A stretch of 46,538 bases of DNA from CAZAFN01 sp964484795 (GCA_964484795.1 CAZAFN010000010.1:1-46538); one strand, 5' to 3'; counted from the first letter of the stretch, positions 16,540 to 24,982 are shown. Numbers and translations are program-made. Notes: generated by a model from the letters alone, not told the origin.

Positions 16540-17752
16540 TTTAAATCACAAGCTAATCTTAGTCCTGAAAATTGCCATCTGTCAGATGGATAATAAAAGT
16601 TTCTATAGGTAGATCGAATGTGATTTTTTGGAGTTGCATATGACCCCCCTTTTAAAACAAATTGGTTACACATGAATTTTTGGTTGTATTCAGATAATTT
16701 TTCACTAAAGGGTTTATAACCAGAGTAGGGTAGGTAATTACTACTTGTCCAACACCACAAGTTACCGTAAGAATTTTCAATGGCATTTTGATTATTTATT
16801 GTGATTTCTTTAAAATTTTTGTTTTCTAATAGATTACCAATTTTTTCATTTTGATTTAAAAAATATTCTATTTCAAATTCAGTTGGCAATCTTTTTTTTT
16901 TAAAACGACTGTAGGCATCTGCCTCGTAAAAACTAATATTTGAAACTGGTTCTGATCCATCTATTTTCTCAACTCCAAAAAAAGAAAATTTAAAATTTTT
17001 ATTGAGCCAATATAAAGGTTGTTNNNNNNNNNNAAGTCCCATCCATCAGATAAACATAATTCAGGTCTGTTATATCAATCACTATCAATAAACTCTAACC
17101 AGTCATTATTTGACACAAAATCAACATTAAGCTCAAAAGGAAAAATTTCCATTGTGTTTGAAGGAGACTCATTGTCGTAGTGAAATAAATTATCATTAAC
17201 TCCAAAATTAAATAAAGTTGTAGTCTTATTTCTCCATAATGAAGGTTTGTGTTTTTTTGTTTTATTTTTTTTAGGTTTTAGATATTTTGGTTTAAGTGGA
17301 TTATTGAAAAAATTATTCAGCACATCCATTAGAATTAATTCTTGGTGTTGTTGTTCGTGATTAATTCCAAGTTCAATAAGAAATTTTAATTTTGAGGAGG
17401 GATCTTTTTTGGTTAGCAAATCAGAAATGTTTTCGTCAACGTGTTTACGATATTTAATAACATGATCCAATAATGGCCTGTTGATTGTTCCTCTTTTTTC
17501 TTTTGGGTTATATATTCCTACACCATTGTAGTATGAATTAAAAATATAATTAAAGGATCTATCAAATTTTTTATAATTTTTTCTTTTTTGTAGTATAAAA
17601 TTTTCAAAAAACCAAGTTGTATGACCCAAATGCCACTTAATTGGGCTTACAAAATCATTTGATTGCACAATCATATCCTCAGGTTCAAGTTTTGACACTA
17701 ATTCAGATGTTTTCTTTCTGACTTTTAAAAAATTTGATATTAAAAAACTCAA
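16536..17752 (-). pseudogene. egtB: Hercynine sulfoxide synthase EgtB, interrupted by an in-frame TGA and an assembly gap
   Basis: EgtB is the iron enzyme joining hercynine to a thiol donor and oxidising it. The N-terminal DinB-like part (ATG 17752) has WHLGHTTWFFE (H41/H44) and the H132-x3-H136 pair in HEQQHQE for iron. It ends in FIDSD followed by TGA at 17075-17077, yet the same frame continues as YNRPELCLSDGWD, clearly EgtB, until the Ns. Beyond the gap the formylglycine-synthase-like domain (EADAYSRF, KRLPTEFEIE, LWCWTSS, LRLACD) runs to TGA at 16536. The TGA is one base from GGA (Gly). Sequence error near a gap or true decay cannot be separated here. Confidence 0.88.
17024..17033. other. 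Assembly gap (10 Ns) inside egtB
   Basis: Ten ambiguous bases interrupt egtB between its DinB-like and FGE-like domains. The number is probably a placeholder, so the reading frame across it carries no information. Confidence 0.97.
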
Positions 17753-17928
17753 TTTCTCTCCATTACTTTAATGTTTTGTAAATTTTATAATTAAGACATT
17801 CTAAAGTAATATGATTATTTAAAAAATTTTAATGGTTATCAATAAAATAAAAAAATTATTTACTATGTACTTGAAACTATTTGTTATTTGAGCAATATTC
17901 GTTTAGTTAACAAGTCTCTTATTATAAT

Positions 17929-18005
17929 GGCGGAGTAGCTCAGGTGGTTAGAGCAGCGGAATCATAATCCGCGTGTCGGGGGTTCAAGTCCCTCCTCCGC
18001 TACCA
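17929..18005 (+). tRNA. tRNA-Met, elongator type (anticodon CAT)
   Basis: A cloverleaf with acceptor stem GGCGGAG (17929-17935) against CTCCGCT ending at 18001, including one G-T pair at the end. The anticodon stem is GCGGA/TCCGC with CAT at 17963-17965, the T arm is GGGGGTTCAAGTCCC, and CCA is encoded at 18003-18005. It follows the alphaproteobacterial elongator tRNA-Met pattern rather than an initiator (the anticodon stem lacks three G-C pairs). A lysidine-modified tRNA-Ile(CAT) is less likely on overall sequence. The opposite strand of 17962-18005 is read as the end of the SGNH gene. Confidence 0.92.
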
Positions 18006-18969
18006 TACGAATGTAATGAGTTATGCATTTAGACCAATTATAGTGCACAGATGAATTTGGATGGCCTTCATTTTTGACAATCATTTCATCCTCAAACTTT
18101 TCAATGTTACAATTTAGATATTTAATTTTATTGTCATTATGAAATTTAATAATTTTGTTTAAGTTATCATTTGGTGTGTTAAGTAGTAGCGTCACATAAT
18201 TAAAGTCATTCTTTTGGGAAAACAAATTCATTTCATTTATAATGTTATTTCGAATTGCCACTCTTGCTTTATATCGTGACCTAGAATTAAAATACATTAT
18301 TTTTTTTTCAATTAAGTGGATTAGTGCAGAATTTTTCCTAAATGGTAATTCAATGAATTTTGTTGGCTCATATCTAATTAGATCATCCTTTTCAAGAGAA
18401 ACGTATGGCAATTTTACACCACCCCTATTTGAATATTCCATAAGCATTTTTAGCCATGAATCTTGAGCAATGTTCCTAAGGTCATGATGATCAACATAAC
18501 CATAAAATACAAATTCTATTTTTTTTTTTTCTAGATTTTCTAATTTAAGAAGACTTTGATATGTCCCGTAGCCACCAACTCCGTAATTTTCCACATTAAA
18601 TTCCGCAAGTTCTTTTTCAACTAAATAAGCAAATGTTTCCCTGTCATCAACGGCAAACCCTTGTGTGAAAGATCCACCAAGAAAAATGATTTTTTTCATT
18701 TCTTCGTCATTTATCAAATCTTTTCTTCCATTTACAGTATTTGTTAACGTAGTAACTTTTCCCACTGGACTCCATGGTTTAAATTTAAATGTACCTAATT
18801 TTGGCTTCCACCCTAACGTTTCATCAAATTCATTTGTTGTGGGCTCATCTGATGATTTTTTTGTGTATTGAAATGGTGTTTTACCAGAAAATCTGCATAA
18901 AATTTCAATTAGAAATAAAGATATTATAACTGATGCTAAGACAAGTAAAAAATTAAATATTTTTTTCAT
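17962..18969 (-). CDS. Membrane-anchored SGNH/GDSL-type hydrolase, C-terminus formed from antisense tRNA-Met
   Basis: A 335-residue protein with one N-terminal membrane segment (about 5-25) and an SGNH core. Block I is LGGSFTQG with S100, the block around 128-137 reads NYGVGGYGTY, and a possible Asp/His end is in EGHPNSSVHYNWS. It probably adds or removes acyl groups on a surface polymer. It is downstream of the carbamoyltransferase/DUF5989/SxtJ genes (24-base gap), a partnership seen in polymer-modifying loci. The last 13 or so residues (VAEEGLEPPTRGL) are read from the antisense strand of tRNA-Met. The natural stop seems to have been lost or never existed. Confidence 0.75.
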   Translation of the reverse strand: MKKIFNFLLVLASVIISLFLIEILCRFSGKTPFQYTKKSSDEPTTNEFDETLGWKPKLGTFKFKPWSPVGKVTTLTNTVNGRKDLINDEEMKKIIFLGGSFTQGFAVDDRETFAYLVEKELAEFNVENYGVGGYGTYQSLLKLENLEKKKIEFVFYGYVDHHDLRNIAQDSWLKMLMEYSNRGGVKLPYVSLEKDDLIRYEPTKFIELPFRKNSALIHLIEKKIMYFNSRSRYKARVAIRNNIINEMNLFSQKNDFNYVTLLLNTPNDNLNKIIKFHNDNKIKYLNCNIEKFEDEMIVKNEGHPNSSVHYNWSKCITHYIRMVAEEGLEPPTRGL

Positions 18970-18993
18970 TATTATTAAGATTTCTAAGCTAAT

Positions 18994-20820
18994 CTAATCT
19001 AATTGGAATTGATCTCTGTAATCTTTAATTGTGGATTCATTCTGTTTTGCTTTTTCTAAAAAAAAGTTCTCAATTACTAATATGTCAAGATTTGTACCCA
19101 TAAAACATCTAAATGCATCGGCTGGACTACAAACAATGGGTTCCCCTCTAATGTTAAATGAGGTGTTAACTAAAATAGGAACTTTACTTATTTTATAAAA
19201 TTCATAAATTAATTCGTAAAAAATTTTATTTGTTTTTTTATCAACTGTTTGAATTCTAGCGCTATTATCTATATGGGTAACTGCCGGAATGACGGATCTA
19301 ACTTCGTTTATTGATGATAATTTATCTTCGGATTTTTTGTTTATTTTTTTAAGTTTGTTTTGTTTTACGTTCGATACCAAAAGCATATAAGGACTTTTTT
19401 CATTCAAATCAAACCATTGACTTGTTTTTTCTTCTATTATAGACGGGGCAAAAGGTCTAAAACTTTCCCTAAATTTAACTTTTAGATTTAGATTTTTCTG
19501 CATTTTCTTGTTACGTGGGTCGGCTAAAATTGATCTGGAGCCAAGAGATCTTGGGCCAAATTCCATTCTACCTTGAAACCACCCAACAGCCTTGCCTTTG
19601 GCAATTTCTCTTGCTGTTTTTTTGACGATTTCTTCTTTTTTGCAAATTTCAAAATTTGCACTTGCTTTAATCAATGACTTTTTAATCTCACTTCCTTTGA
19701 AAAAAGGACCCAAATAACTGCCTTGCATTTCATCCTTGACTTTACGTTGTCTATTTTTTTTCAAATGCATATGCCAAAAGGATAGGGCAGCACCTATAGA
19801 TCCTCCTGCATCGCCAGCTGCTGGTTGAATCCAAAGGTTTTTGAATATTTGCATATCTCTTATTTTTCCATTGGCCACACAATTAAGTGCCACGCCGCCT
19901 GCTAAGCATAGATTGTCAATTTTATATTCATGCCTTATTGATTGCAGAATTTTTATTACGATTTCTTCAGTAACCTTTTGAATTGATGCTGAAATATCCA
20001 TATGAAATTTTTTAATTTTTGTCTCTGGACTTCTAGGTTTTTCACCAAAAAGCTTATTAAAATTATTGTTGGTCATTTTAAATCCAGTAGAATAATTAAA
20101 ATATTTTTGATTAAGTCTAAATGATCCGTCAGCTTTTATGTCAATTAAACTTTCCTTGATGATTCTGCTGTAAATAGGTTTTCCGTAAGGAGCAATTCCC
20201 ATTAATTTATATTCGCATCTATTAACTTTAAAACCAATGTAATATTTAAAAGCTGAATACAATAAACCAATTGAATTAGGAAAAAAAATTTCTTTGATAG
20301 TTGTAATTTTATTTCCTTCTCCAATTGCCAGAGAAGTTGTAGCCCATTCTCCAACTCCATCAGCAGTAAAAATCACGGATTTTTTAAATGGAGATGGAAA
20401 AAAAGCGCTCGCAGAATGACTTAGATGATGTTCAGAGAAAAATAATTTTTTTTCATTAAATTTTTCATTAAACTTTTTTAAATGATTTACTATCATTTTC
20501 TTCATAAATAACTTTTCTTTTAGCCAAATAGGCATTGATTTTAAAAATTGTTGTATTCCTAAAGGAGAGAAAGCTAGATATGTTTCAATTAATCTTTCAA
20601 ATTTCAGAAATGGCTTTTCAAAGAAAACTACATAATCAATATCACTTAGAGATGTATTGGTATGCTCTAGTAAGTTTTTAAGGGCAAGTTGAGGAAAATT
20701 TGAATCGTGCTTTAACCTTGAAAATCTCTCTTCCTGGGCAGCATAAGAAATCTTTCCATCAACTATTAATGCCACAGCACTATCATGATAAAAAGCTGAT
20801 ATACCCAATATTTTAGTCAT
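18994..20820 (-). CDS. NodU/CmcH-family O-carbamoyltransferase
   Basis: A 608-residue enzyme that activates carbamoyl phosphate with ATP and transfers the carbamoyl group to a sugar or other hydroxyl. The N-terminal Kae1-like ATP/metal domain shows ISAFYHDSAVALI, AAQEERFSR and the metal-binding HHLSHSASAFF. The middle has LAGGVALNCVANG. The C-terminal domain has WFQGRMEFGPRSLGSRSIL and NTSFNIRGEPIVCSP. Length matches TobZ/NodU proteins (about 570-620). It lies 9 bases after the DUF5989 gene. The target is unknown; surface glycan or a lipid-linked sugar is the contextual guess. Confidence 0.92.
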   Translation of the reverse strand: MTKILGISAFYHDSAVALIVDGKISYAAQEERFSRLKHDSNFPQLALKNLLEHTNTSLSDIDYVVFFEKPFLKFERLIETYLAFSPLGIQQFLKSMPIWLKEKLFMKKMIVNHLKKFNEKFNEKKLFFSEHHLSHSASAFFPSPFKKSVIFTADGVGEWATTSLAIGEGNKITTIKEIFFPNSIGLLYSAFKYYIGFKVNRCEYKLMGIAPYGKPIYSRIIKESLIDIKADGSFRLNQKYFNYSTGFKMTNNNFNKLFGEKPRSPETKIKKFHMDISASIQKVTEEIVIKILQSIRHEYKIDNLCLAGGVALNCVANGKIRDMQIFKNLWIQPAAGDAGGSIGAALSFWHMHLKKNRQRKVKDEMQGSYLGPFFKGSEIKKSLIKASANFEICKKEEIVKKTAREIAKGKAVGWFQGRMEFGPRSLGSRSILADPRNKKMQKNLNLKVKFRESFRPFAPSIIEEKTSQWFDLNEKSPYMLLVSNVKQNKLKKINKKSEDKLSSINEVRSVIPAVTHIDNSARIQTVDKKTNKIFYELIYEFYKISKVPILVNTSFNIRGEPIVCSPADAFRCFMGTNLDILVIENFFLEKAKQNESTIKDYRDQFQLD

Positions 20821-20829
20821 TAATTTAAC

Positions 20830-20982
20830 TTAGAATATTGTGTAAATGAATGGAGCAACAGCTGTTCCTTGAGTCATTACTATTAAGATGCCAAACAATA
20901 ATAGTACTAATATTATAGGCATTAACCAAAATTTTTTTCTTATAAGCAAAAAAGAAGCGAATTCTTTTAGAAAATCAAACAT
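20830..20982 (-). CDS. DUF5989-like 50-residue single-pass membrane protein
   Basis: A small gene from ATG 20982 to TAA at 20830. The product begins MFDFLKEFASFLLIRKKFWLM, contains one membrane helix (about residues 20-36) and ends TQGTAVAPFIYTIF. The FLKEF...RKK-W...P...QGSAVAPFIYT pattern is that of DUF5989, a tiny partner found between SxtJ and NodU-type carbamoyltransferase genes. Here it lies exactly there, 2 bases after sxtJ and 9 before the transferase. It may dock the transferase at the membrane (inference). It is short enough to be missed by common gene callers. Confidence 0.85.
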   Translation of the reverse strand: MFDFLKEFASFLLIRKKFWLMPIILVLLLFGILIVMTQGTAVAPFIYTIF

Positions 20983-20984
20983 TT

Positions 20985-21383
20985 TTAGAATTGGTTTTTA
21001 AAATCTGTGGTTTTTTCATTTTGATCAACCCAATAGCTTTTTTTATTTCTATCAATATTTTTTTTTAAAATGTCAATTCCAAAAATTCTCAAAATAAGGT
21101 TAATGGGTATGATTGTGAAAAAATAGACTAATGTTAAAATTATTGGGGAAAAAAATCTACCAAGAAAATACCCAAATTTTTCCCAATAAAATCCAAGGAA
21201 TCTAAAGCATTCAGGAAACTTTAGTGTTAAAAAAAATAATGTTGCCGTAGTTGCTAGAAAAAATTTGTTTACATTGCTGAAACTAAGAAATTCATACAAT
21301 GCTAAGATAAAAAATAATGTGCAGAAGGTAAAACCAAAGTTTTTGCATTTTTTAATGGGATATTCTCTAAATCTTTTTTTCAT
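20985..21383 (-). CDS. SxtJ-family membrane protein
   Basis: A 132-residue protein with three to four hydrophobic segments (about 18-35, 40-52, 70-92). It has the SxtJ-like motif WEKFGYFLGRFFSPIILTLVY followed by FTIIPINLILRIFGIDIL and a C-terminal SYWV. SxtJ was named from saxitoxin clusters but is widespread beside carbamoyltransferases. Biochemical role unknown. It heads a minus-strand operon of four genes ending at the SGNH hydrolase; the 146-base gap to the divergent TPR gene should hold the promoter. Confidence 0.82.
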   Translation of the reverse strand: MKKRFREYPIKKCKNFGFTFCTLFFILALYEFLSFSNVNKFFLATTATLFFLTLKFPECFRFLGFYWEKFGYFLGRFFSPIILTLVYFFTIIPINLILRIFGIDILKKNIDRNKKSYWVDQNEKTTDFKNQF

Positions 21384-21529
21384 CGCAAAAAACTAAATAA
21401 GTTGCAAATAATATAAAATAACTAATTTTAAAAGTAATTATAAAAATCAATTAAGTTTAAAGATTGTGAAATTGGCATTTTAATTGCTCAAGATAAGTGC
21501 AAGAGATTTTTTAGGAAAAATAGAAGAAA

Positions 21530-22825
21530 ATGCAAAAAAAATTAATTGATAAAAATTTAAAAAGCTTATTTCAGTTTGGATGTCAGACTCTTGAAACAAC
21601 TAGAGATTATGATCAAGCAATTAAGATTTTTGCTAAATGTGTGACCAAAGATCAAAAAAATCCATCTTTTTGGGCTCAATTAGGTCTTTCTTATATGCTA
21701 AACAGAGAGATGTCAATGGCAGATGAATGTCTGACCACTTCTTTTCATTTGGACCCATTAAATATTGATACAAATTTAAGAATAGCTCTATTTTTGTACG
21801 AGAATGGCCAGGTACAAAAATCCATTGATTATTTTAATAAATGTTTGGATTTAGATTCTAAAAATGTGTGGGCGCAAAGGAATTTAGCATTTATTAGATT
21901 GCAATTAAATTTTTTGAATAAGGAAAATTTAGAATTTTTTGAAAAAGTGAGGGATAAAACAAGCAACCTTAGCCAGAATAATATCCCTCTCATTAATTTA
22001 CAAAAAAAACATCTTAAAAATTCAGGACAAAAAAAACTGTTTATTATCAATGAAGATGGGTTTGGTGATGATATTATGTTTCTTAGATACATGAGTATTA
22101 TAAAGGGATATGGCTTCAAAATTTCACTTAGTGCTCACAAGAATATTATAAATTTACTTAAAACATCCCCATATTTAGATGATGTAGAAGTAAATAGCAA
22201 ATTTAGTAATAAGAGTATTCTAGAGCATGATTTTAAGACTAATTTAATGAGTCTTCCTTATATTCTATCAGAAAAAACAAATTTCATCCCCAAACCTTTA
22301 CCACTAAATTTGAATGAACAAAAAATTTTGTTGAAAAAAAATTTAACCAAACTAGTTAATGAAAAAAAACATAAAATTGGCTTGTCTTGGCGAGGAAATC
22401 CAAGTCATAAAAGAGATAAAATTCGATCAATACCAGTAGAATTTTTAAGTAAAATATTTAAAGAATTTGAAAAATGTAAATTTTTTGTAATACAAAAAAA
22501 ACTTGATCCAATGGAAATTAATTTTCTATCTAATTTTAAAAATGTTATAAATTGCGACGATTATCTAGATGATTTTAGTGAAACAGCTATGTTAGTGTCC
22601 AAGATGAATCAGATTATTTCTGTTGATACTGTGTTGGCTCACATTTCAGGTAGCATAGGTATTCCGACAAATTTACTTTTGCCAAAAATTCCAGATTGGC
22701 GTTGGGGACTTTCAGGTGATAGTACTGATTGGTATCCAAGTGTCTTGATATTTAGACAAAGTTCAATTGATTGTTGGGATGACGTGCTAGAAAAACTTTC
22801 ATCAAATTTATCTAAAAGTTTTTAA
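21530..22825 (+). CDS. TPR-repeat glycosyltransferase (GT9/OGT-like C-terminal domain)
   Basis: A 431-residue cytoplasmic protein. Residues about 10-125 form three tetratricopeptide repeats (AIKIFAKCV, WAQLGLSYMLNREMSMADECL, ALFLYENGQVQKSIDYFNKCL). After a linker, the C-terminal half is a Rossmann-type sugar transferase with GLSWRGNPSHKRDKIRSIP, IISVDTVLAHISGSIG and LLPKIPDWRWG, typical of bacterial TPR-GT9 proteins. Such proteins may glycosylate protein or lipid acceptors. The acceptor here is unknown. It is divergent from sxtJ and ends 32 bases from the convergent methyltransferase gene. Confidence 0.82.
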   Translation: MQKKLIDKNLKSLFQFGCQTLETTRDYDQAIKIFAKCVTKDQKNPSFWAQLGLSYMLNREMSMADECLTTSFHLDPLNIDTNLRIALFLYENGQVQKSIDYFNKCLDLDSKNVWAQRNLAFIRLQLNFLNKENLEFFEKVRDKTSNLSQNNIPLINLQKKHLKNSGQKKLFIINEDGFGDDIMFLRYMSIIKGYGFKISLSAHKNIINLLKTSPYLDDVEVNSKFSNKSILEHDFKTNLMSLPYILSEKTNFIPKPLPLNLNEQKILLKKNLTKLVNEKKHKIGLSWRGNPSHKRDKIRSIPVEFLSKIFKEFEKCKFFVIQKKLDPMEINFLSNFKNVINCDDYLDDFSETAMLVSKMNQIISVDTVLAHISGSIGIPTNLLLPKIPDWRWGLSGDSTDWYPSVLIFRQSSIDCWDDVLEKLSSNLSKSF

Positions 22826-22831
22826 AAACTT
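22816..22831. repeat. Perfect 16-bp palindrome at the end of the TPR-glycosyltransferase gene
   Basis: AAGTTTTTAAAAACTT spans the stop codon between convergent genes. It could form a weak hairpin with a TTAA loop and act as a poor bidirectional terminator, but its pure A/T core makes chance likely. Confidence 0.3.
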
Positions 22832-22857
22832 CACTTTACGTTTGTAGTCAAAATATC

Positions 22858-23676
22858 TTAAAGCATAATCTTTCGATTATTGTTATGACTCTTTAACTCA
22901 CTCATACCTTTATCAAACAAGCTGCAATTTTCCTGTATATAGAAATTGAACTGAATATCCTTAAATTTATATTTTTCTGGATAATTAATCATAATTCCAT
23001 TTTTTAGATTACCAGAATCACCTATGAATGTTGCAGTTTTCCAGACTTCACAGTTATTAAAAAACCAAACTTCATTTTTTATGGTATTGCCAGCTGTTAA
23101 TTCAAATGGAGATCTTTTTCTATGGTTTTTCGACCATTTGAAACCCGTTTCATTTCTTTCTCCTCTATCAAAACTTTTGTCCTTAGTTACTATGAATGAA
23201 TTTTCTAATAAGCCTATTGACATCATTTTGCCATTTTTACAGTCAAATCCTGAGTAAATTAAATTTTGTATAAAAACAGGTAAAATACATGTTGAAATTT
23301 GTCCTTCCATTAATATTTCTGGAGAGTTTTTTGGTCCAGAAATTACCAAAACACCATTGTCATTAAGAATGTCAAATATTTTATCTAAGAAAAAACCTGT
23401 ATTTCTTTGATATTGAATTATATGATTGCAAATAACAACATCATATTTTTTTTGAAATTTTTTAAGATGAAATATGGAATTTATTTTTTTTTCACTTATT
23501 TCATCAATTTTAAATCCAAATTTGTTAATTATAGATGTATGATGACTATCGAAATTCCCAAGCAAAAGCGCACTTTTAGATTTTATTGATTCTTTTTCAG
23601 AGATTAAGAATTCTAAAAGTGCAAAAATACCATTATCAGGAAGACATTCATTTTTAATTTTAGTATCTTTTGTCAT
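22858..23676 (-). CDS. Degenerate class I methyltransferase-like protein (second copy of tandem pair)
   Basis: A 272-residue paralogue of the gene at 23681-24532, starting only 4 bases after it. Shared blocks include FFLDKIFDILNDNGVLVISGPK, IFIQN-type helices and FKWSKNHRKRSPF. The SAM-binding loop, DIGSSHGNHT in the first copy, has become LLGNFDSHHT, losing the Asp and the G-x-G. The SHVIEHQ motif has become NHIIQYQ. It therefore probably no longer binds SAM and may serve as a structural or regulatory partner. The C-terminal ~100 residues are a shared domain I do not recognise. Confidence 0.65.
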   Translation of the reverse strand: MTKDTKIKNECLPDNGIFALLEFLISEKESIKSKSALLLGNFDSHHTSIINKFGFKIDEISEKKINSIFHLKKFQKKYDVVICNHIIQYQRNTGFFLDKIFDILNDNGVLVISGPKNSPEILMEGQISTCILPVFIQNLIYSGFDCKNGKMMSIGLLENSFIVTKDKSFDRGERNETGFKWSKNHRKRSPFELTAGNTIKNEVWFFNNCEVWKTATFIGDSGNLKNGIMINYPEKYKFKDIQFNFYIQENCSLFDKGMSELKSHNNNRKIML

Positions 23677-23680
23677 AACT

Positions 23681-24532
23681 TCATATTTTCAATTGAACAA
23701 TTCTTGTTGTGTTATCGTTCAAGATTTTTTTGTTTTGATCAAACAGAAAAAATTGGCGATCAATTATAAAATCAATTGTAAAATCTTTGCATTCATAATC
23801 TTTAGGAAAATTAAGACTAAGCCCAACATCAGCTGAAGGATATTCTTCAAGCTCTCCAACCCCTAAATTTTCTAATTTCCAGATTTCACAATTTTTAACA
23901 AACAAACAATCATTTTTAATGAGGTTTTTTTCATTTAATTTAAAAAATGAGCGATTTTGATGTTCTTTACTCCATTTGAAACTACTTTTAATGCGTTCTT
24001 TAGGGTTAAAGTCTTTTGACTTTTTGGCAATAAATGAATTTTCGACTCCAGCCATTGATAATATTTTTGCATTTTTGCAATCAAATCCAGCAAAGATTAA
24101 ATTCTGCAAAAATATTGGCATTATTGTACTTTGAATGTGACCCTCAACAAATCTTTCAGCTGGATGTTTAGGACCAGAAATTACTAGAACTCCGTTGTCT
24201 GTCAATGTGTCAAAAATTTTATCAAGAAAAAACCCTACATTCCTCTGATGTTCAATGACATGAGAACAAAAAATTACGTCATATTTTTTTTTGAAATTAT
24301 ATGAATTAAAATCATTGTTGATTTCTGCATTTTTTTCATATTTGTCAATTTGATCAACCTTGAGACCAAAATGTCTCATAATTTTTGTGTGATTTCCATG
24401 AGAACTGCCTATATCCAACGCATTTTTATATTTACTTTGAATATTCTTACTTTCCGAGACCAAAAATTCAATTAGACCAAAAAAGCCCCATTCAATTACT
24501 ATTTTTTTATCAGTGGAAATTGTATCTAACAT
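23681..24532 (-). CDS. Class I SAM-dependent methyltransferase (first copy of tandem pair)
   Basis: A 283-residue protein with a SAM loop ALDIGSSHGNHT (about 42-53), a ribose-binding acidic residue in QIDKYEKN, a motif SHVIEHQRNVG and a GVLVISGPKHPAE strand. These are standard class I features of the Methyltransf_11/23 kind. The C-terminal part (about 180-283), with FKWSKEHQNRSFF and KNCEIWK, is unfamiliar and may bind the acceptor. Neighbouring glycan genes suggest sugar methylation, without proof. Divergent from the small exported protein at 24665. Confidence 0.75.
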   Translation of the reverse strand: MLDTISTDKKIVIEWGFFGLIEFLVSESKNIQSKYKNALDIGSSHGNHTKIMRHFGLKVDQIDKYEKNAEINNDFNSYNFKKKYDVIFCSHVIEHQRNVGFFLDKIFDTLTDNGVLVISGPKHPAERFVEGHIQSTIMPIFLQNLIFAGFDCKNAKILSMAGVENSFIAKKSKDFNPKERIKSSFKWSKEHQNRSFFKLNEKNLIKNDCLFVKNCEIWKLENLGVGELEEYPSADVGLSLNFPKDYECKDFTIDFIIDRQFFLFDQNKKILNDNTTRIVQLKI

Positions 24533-24664
24533 ATTTAAATTATTCGCAACATATGTGCCAATCTATTTGGTTTTAAAGGAAATTTATGATTGTTAGAGGA
24601 ATGTTTTTTAAGACAAGCCTGATAGTTTCTTTTGTAAATTCTAAACTAGTGATAATCTTAATTT

Positions 24665-24982
24665 ATGCTCAAAATAATATTTTTTCTAGTTTTTATATTT
24701 TTGTCTCCTAACCTTAAAAGTGATCAAATTGATGAGAATATTTCCGATTTGTTAGATTTAAAGCAATGTTTGCTTGATTTTGAAAAAGGGAAGGTAATAA
24801 AAAGATTTGAATATGAATTTAAAAATTCAGAAAAAGAAAAATCTAGTGTAAGAAAATATAAAACCATTCATCATTACTTTGTTTATGATGGGATGCTTTA
24901 CAAAATGATTACTGTATTTGAATTAAGAGGTTCAAATAATTCTTTGACCAACTTAAGTTGTAGGAGAATAAAAAATTTGTAA
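24665..24982 (+). CDS. Small exported protein of unknown function
   Basis: A 105-residue product with a clear signal peptide (MLKIIFFLVFIFLSPNLKS, cleavage about 19/20) and a mature part that looks like a compact beta-strand domain. It has two cysteines in the mature protein, LKQCLLDF and NLSCRR, which could form a disulfide. I recognise no family. In a neighbouring frame a further 23 codons ending at TGA 25051-25053 look protein-like; a one-base insertion in the A6 run at the 3' end would join them, so the present stop may be premature. Confidence 0.55.
   Translation: MLKIIFFLVFIFLSPNLKSDQIDENISDLLDLKQCLLDFEKGKVIKRFEYEFKNSEKEKSSVRKYKTIHHYFVYDGMLYKMITVFELRGSNNSLTNLSCRRIKNL

Noticed and set aside
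17075..17077. TGA read as tryptophan (alternative genetic code) to explain the egtB stop
   Set aside because: TGA is the normal stop of iscS, iscX and others here and TGG encodes Trp throughout; the family has Gly at this place.
17923..17928. A perfect TATAAT directly before tRNA-Met
   Set aside because: It touches the mature 5' end of the tRNA, so a transcript from it would begin inside the tRNA; not a usable promoter for it.
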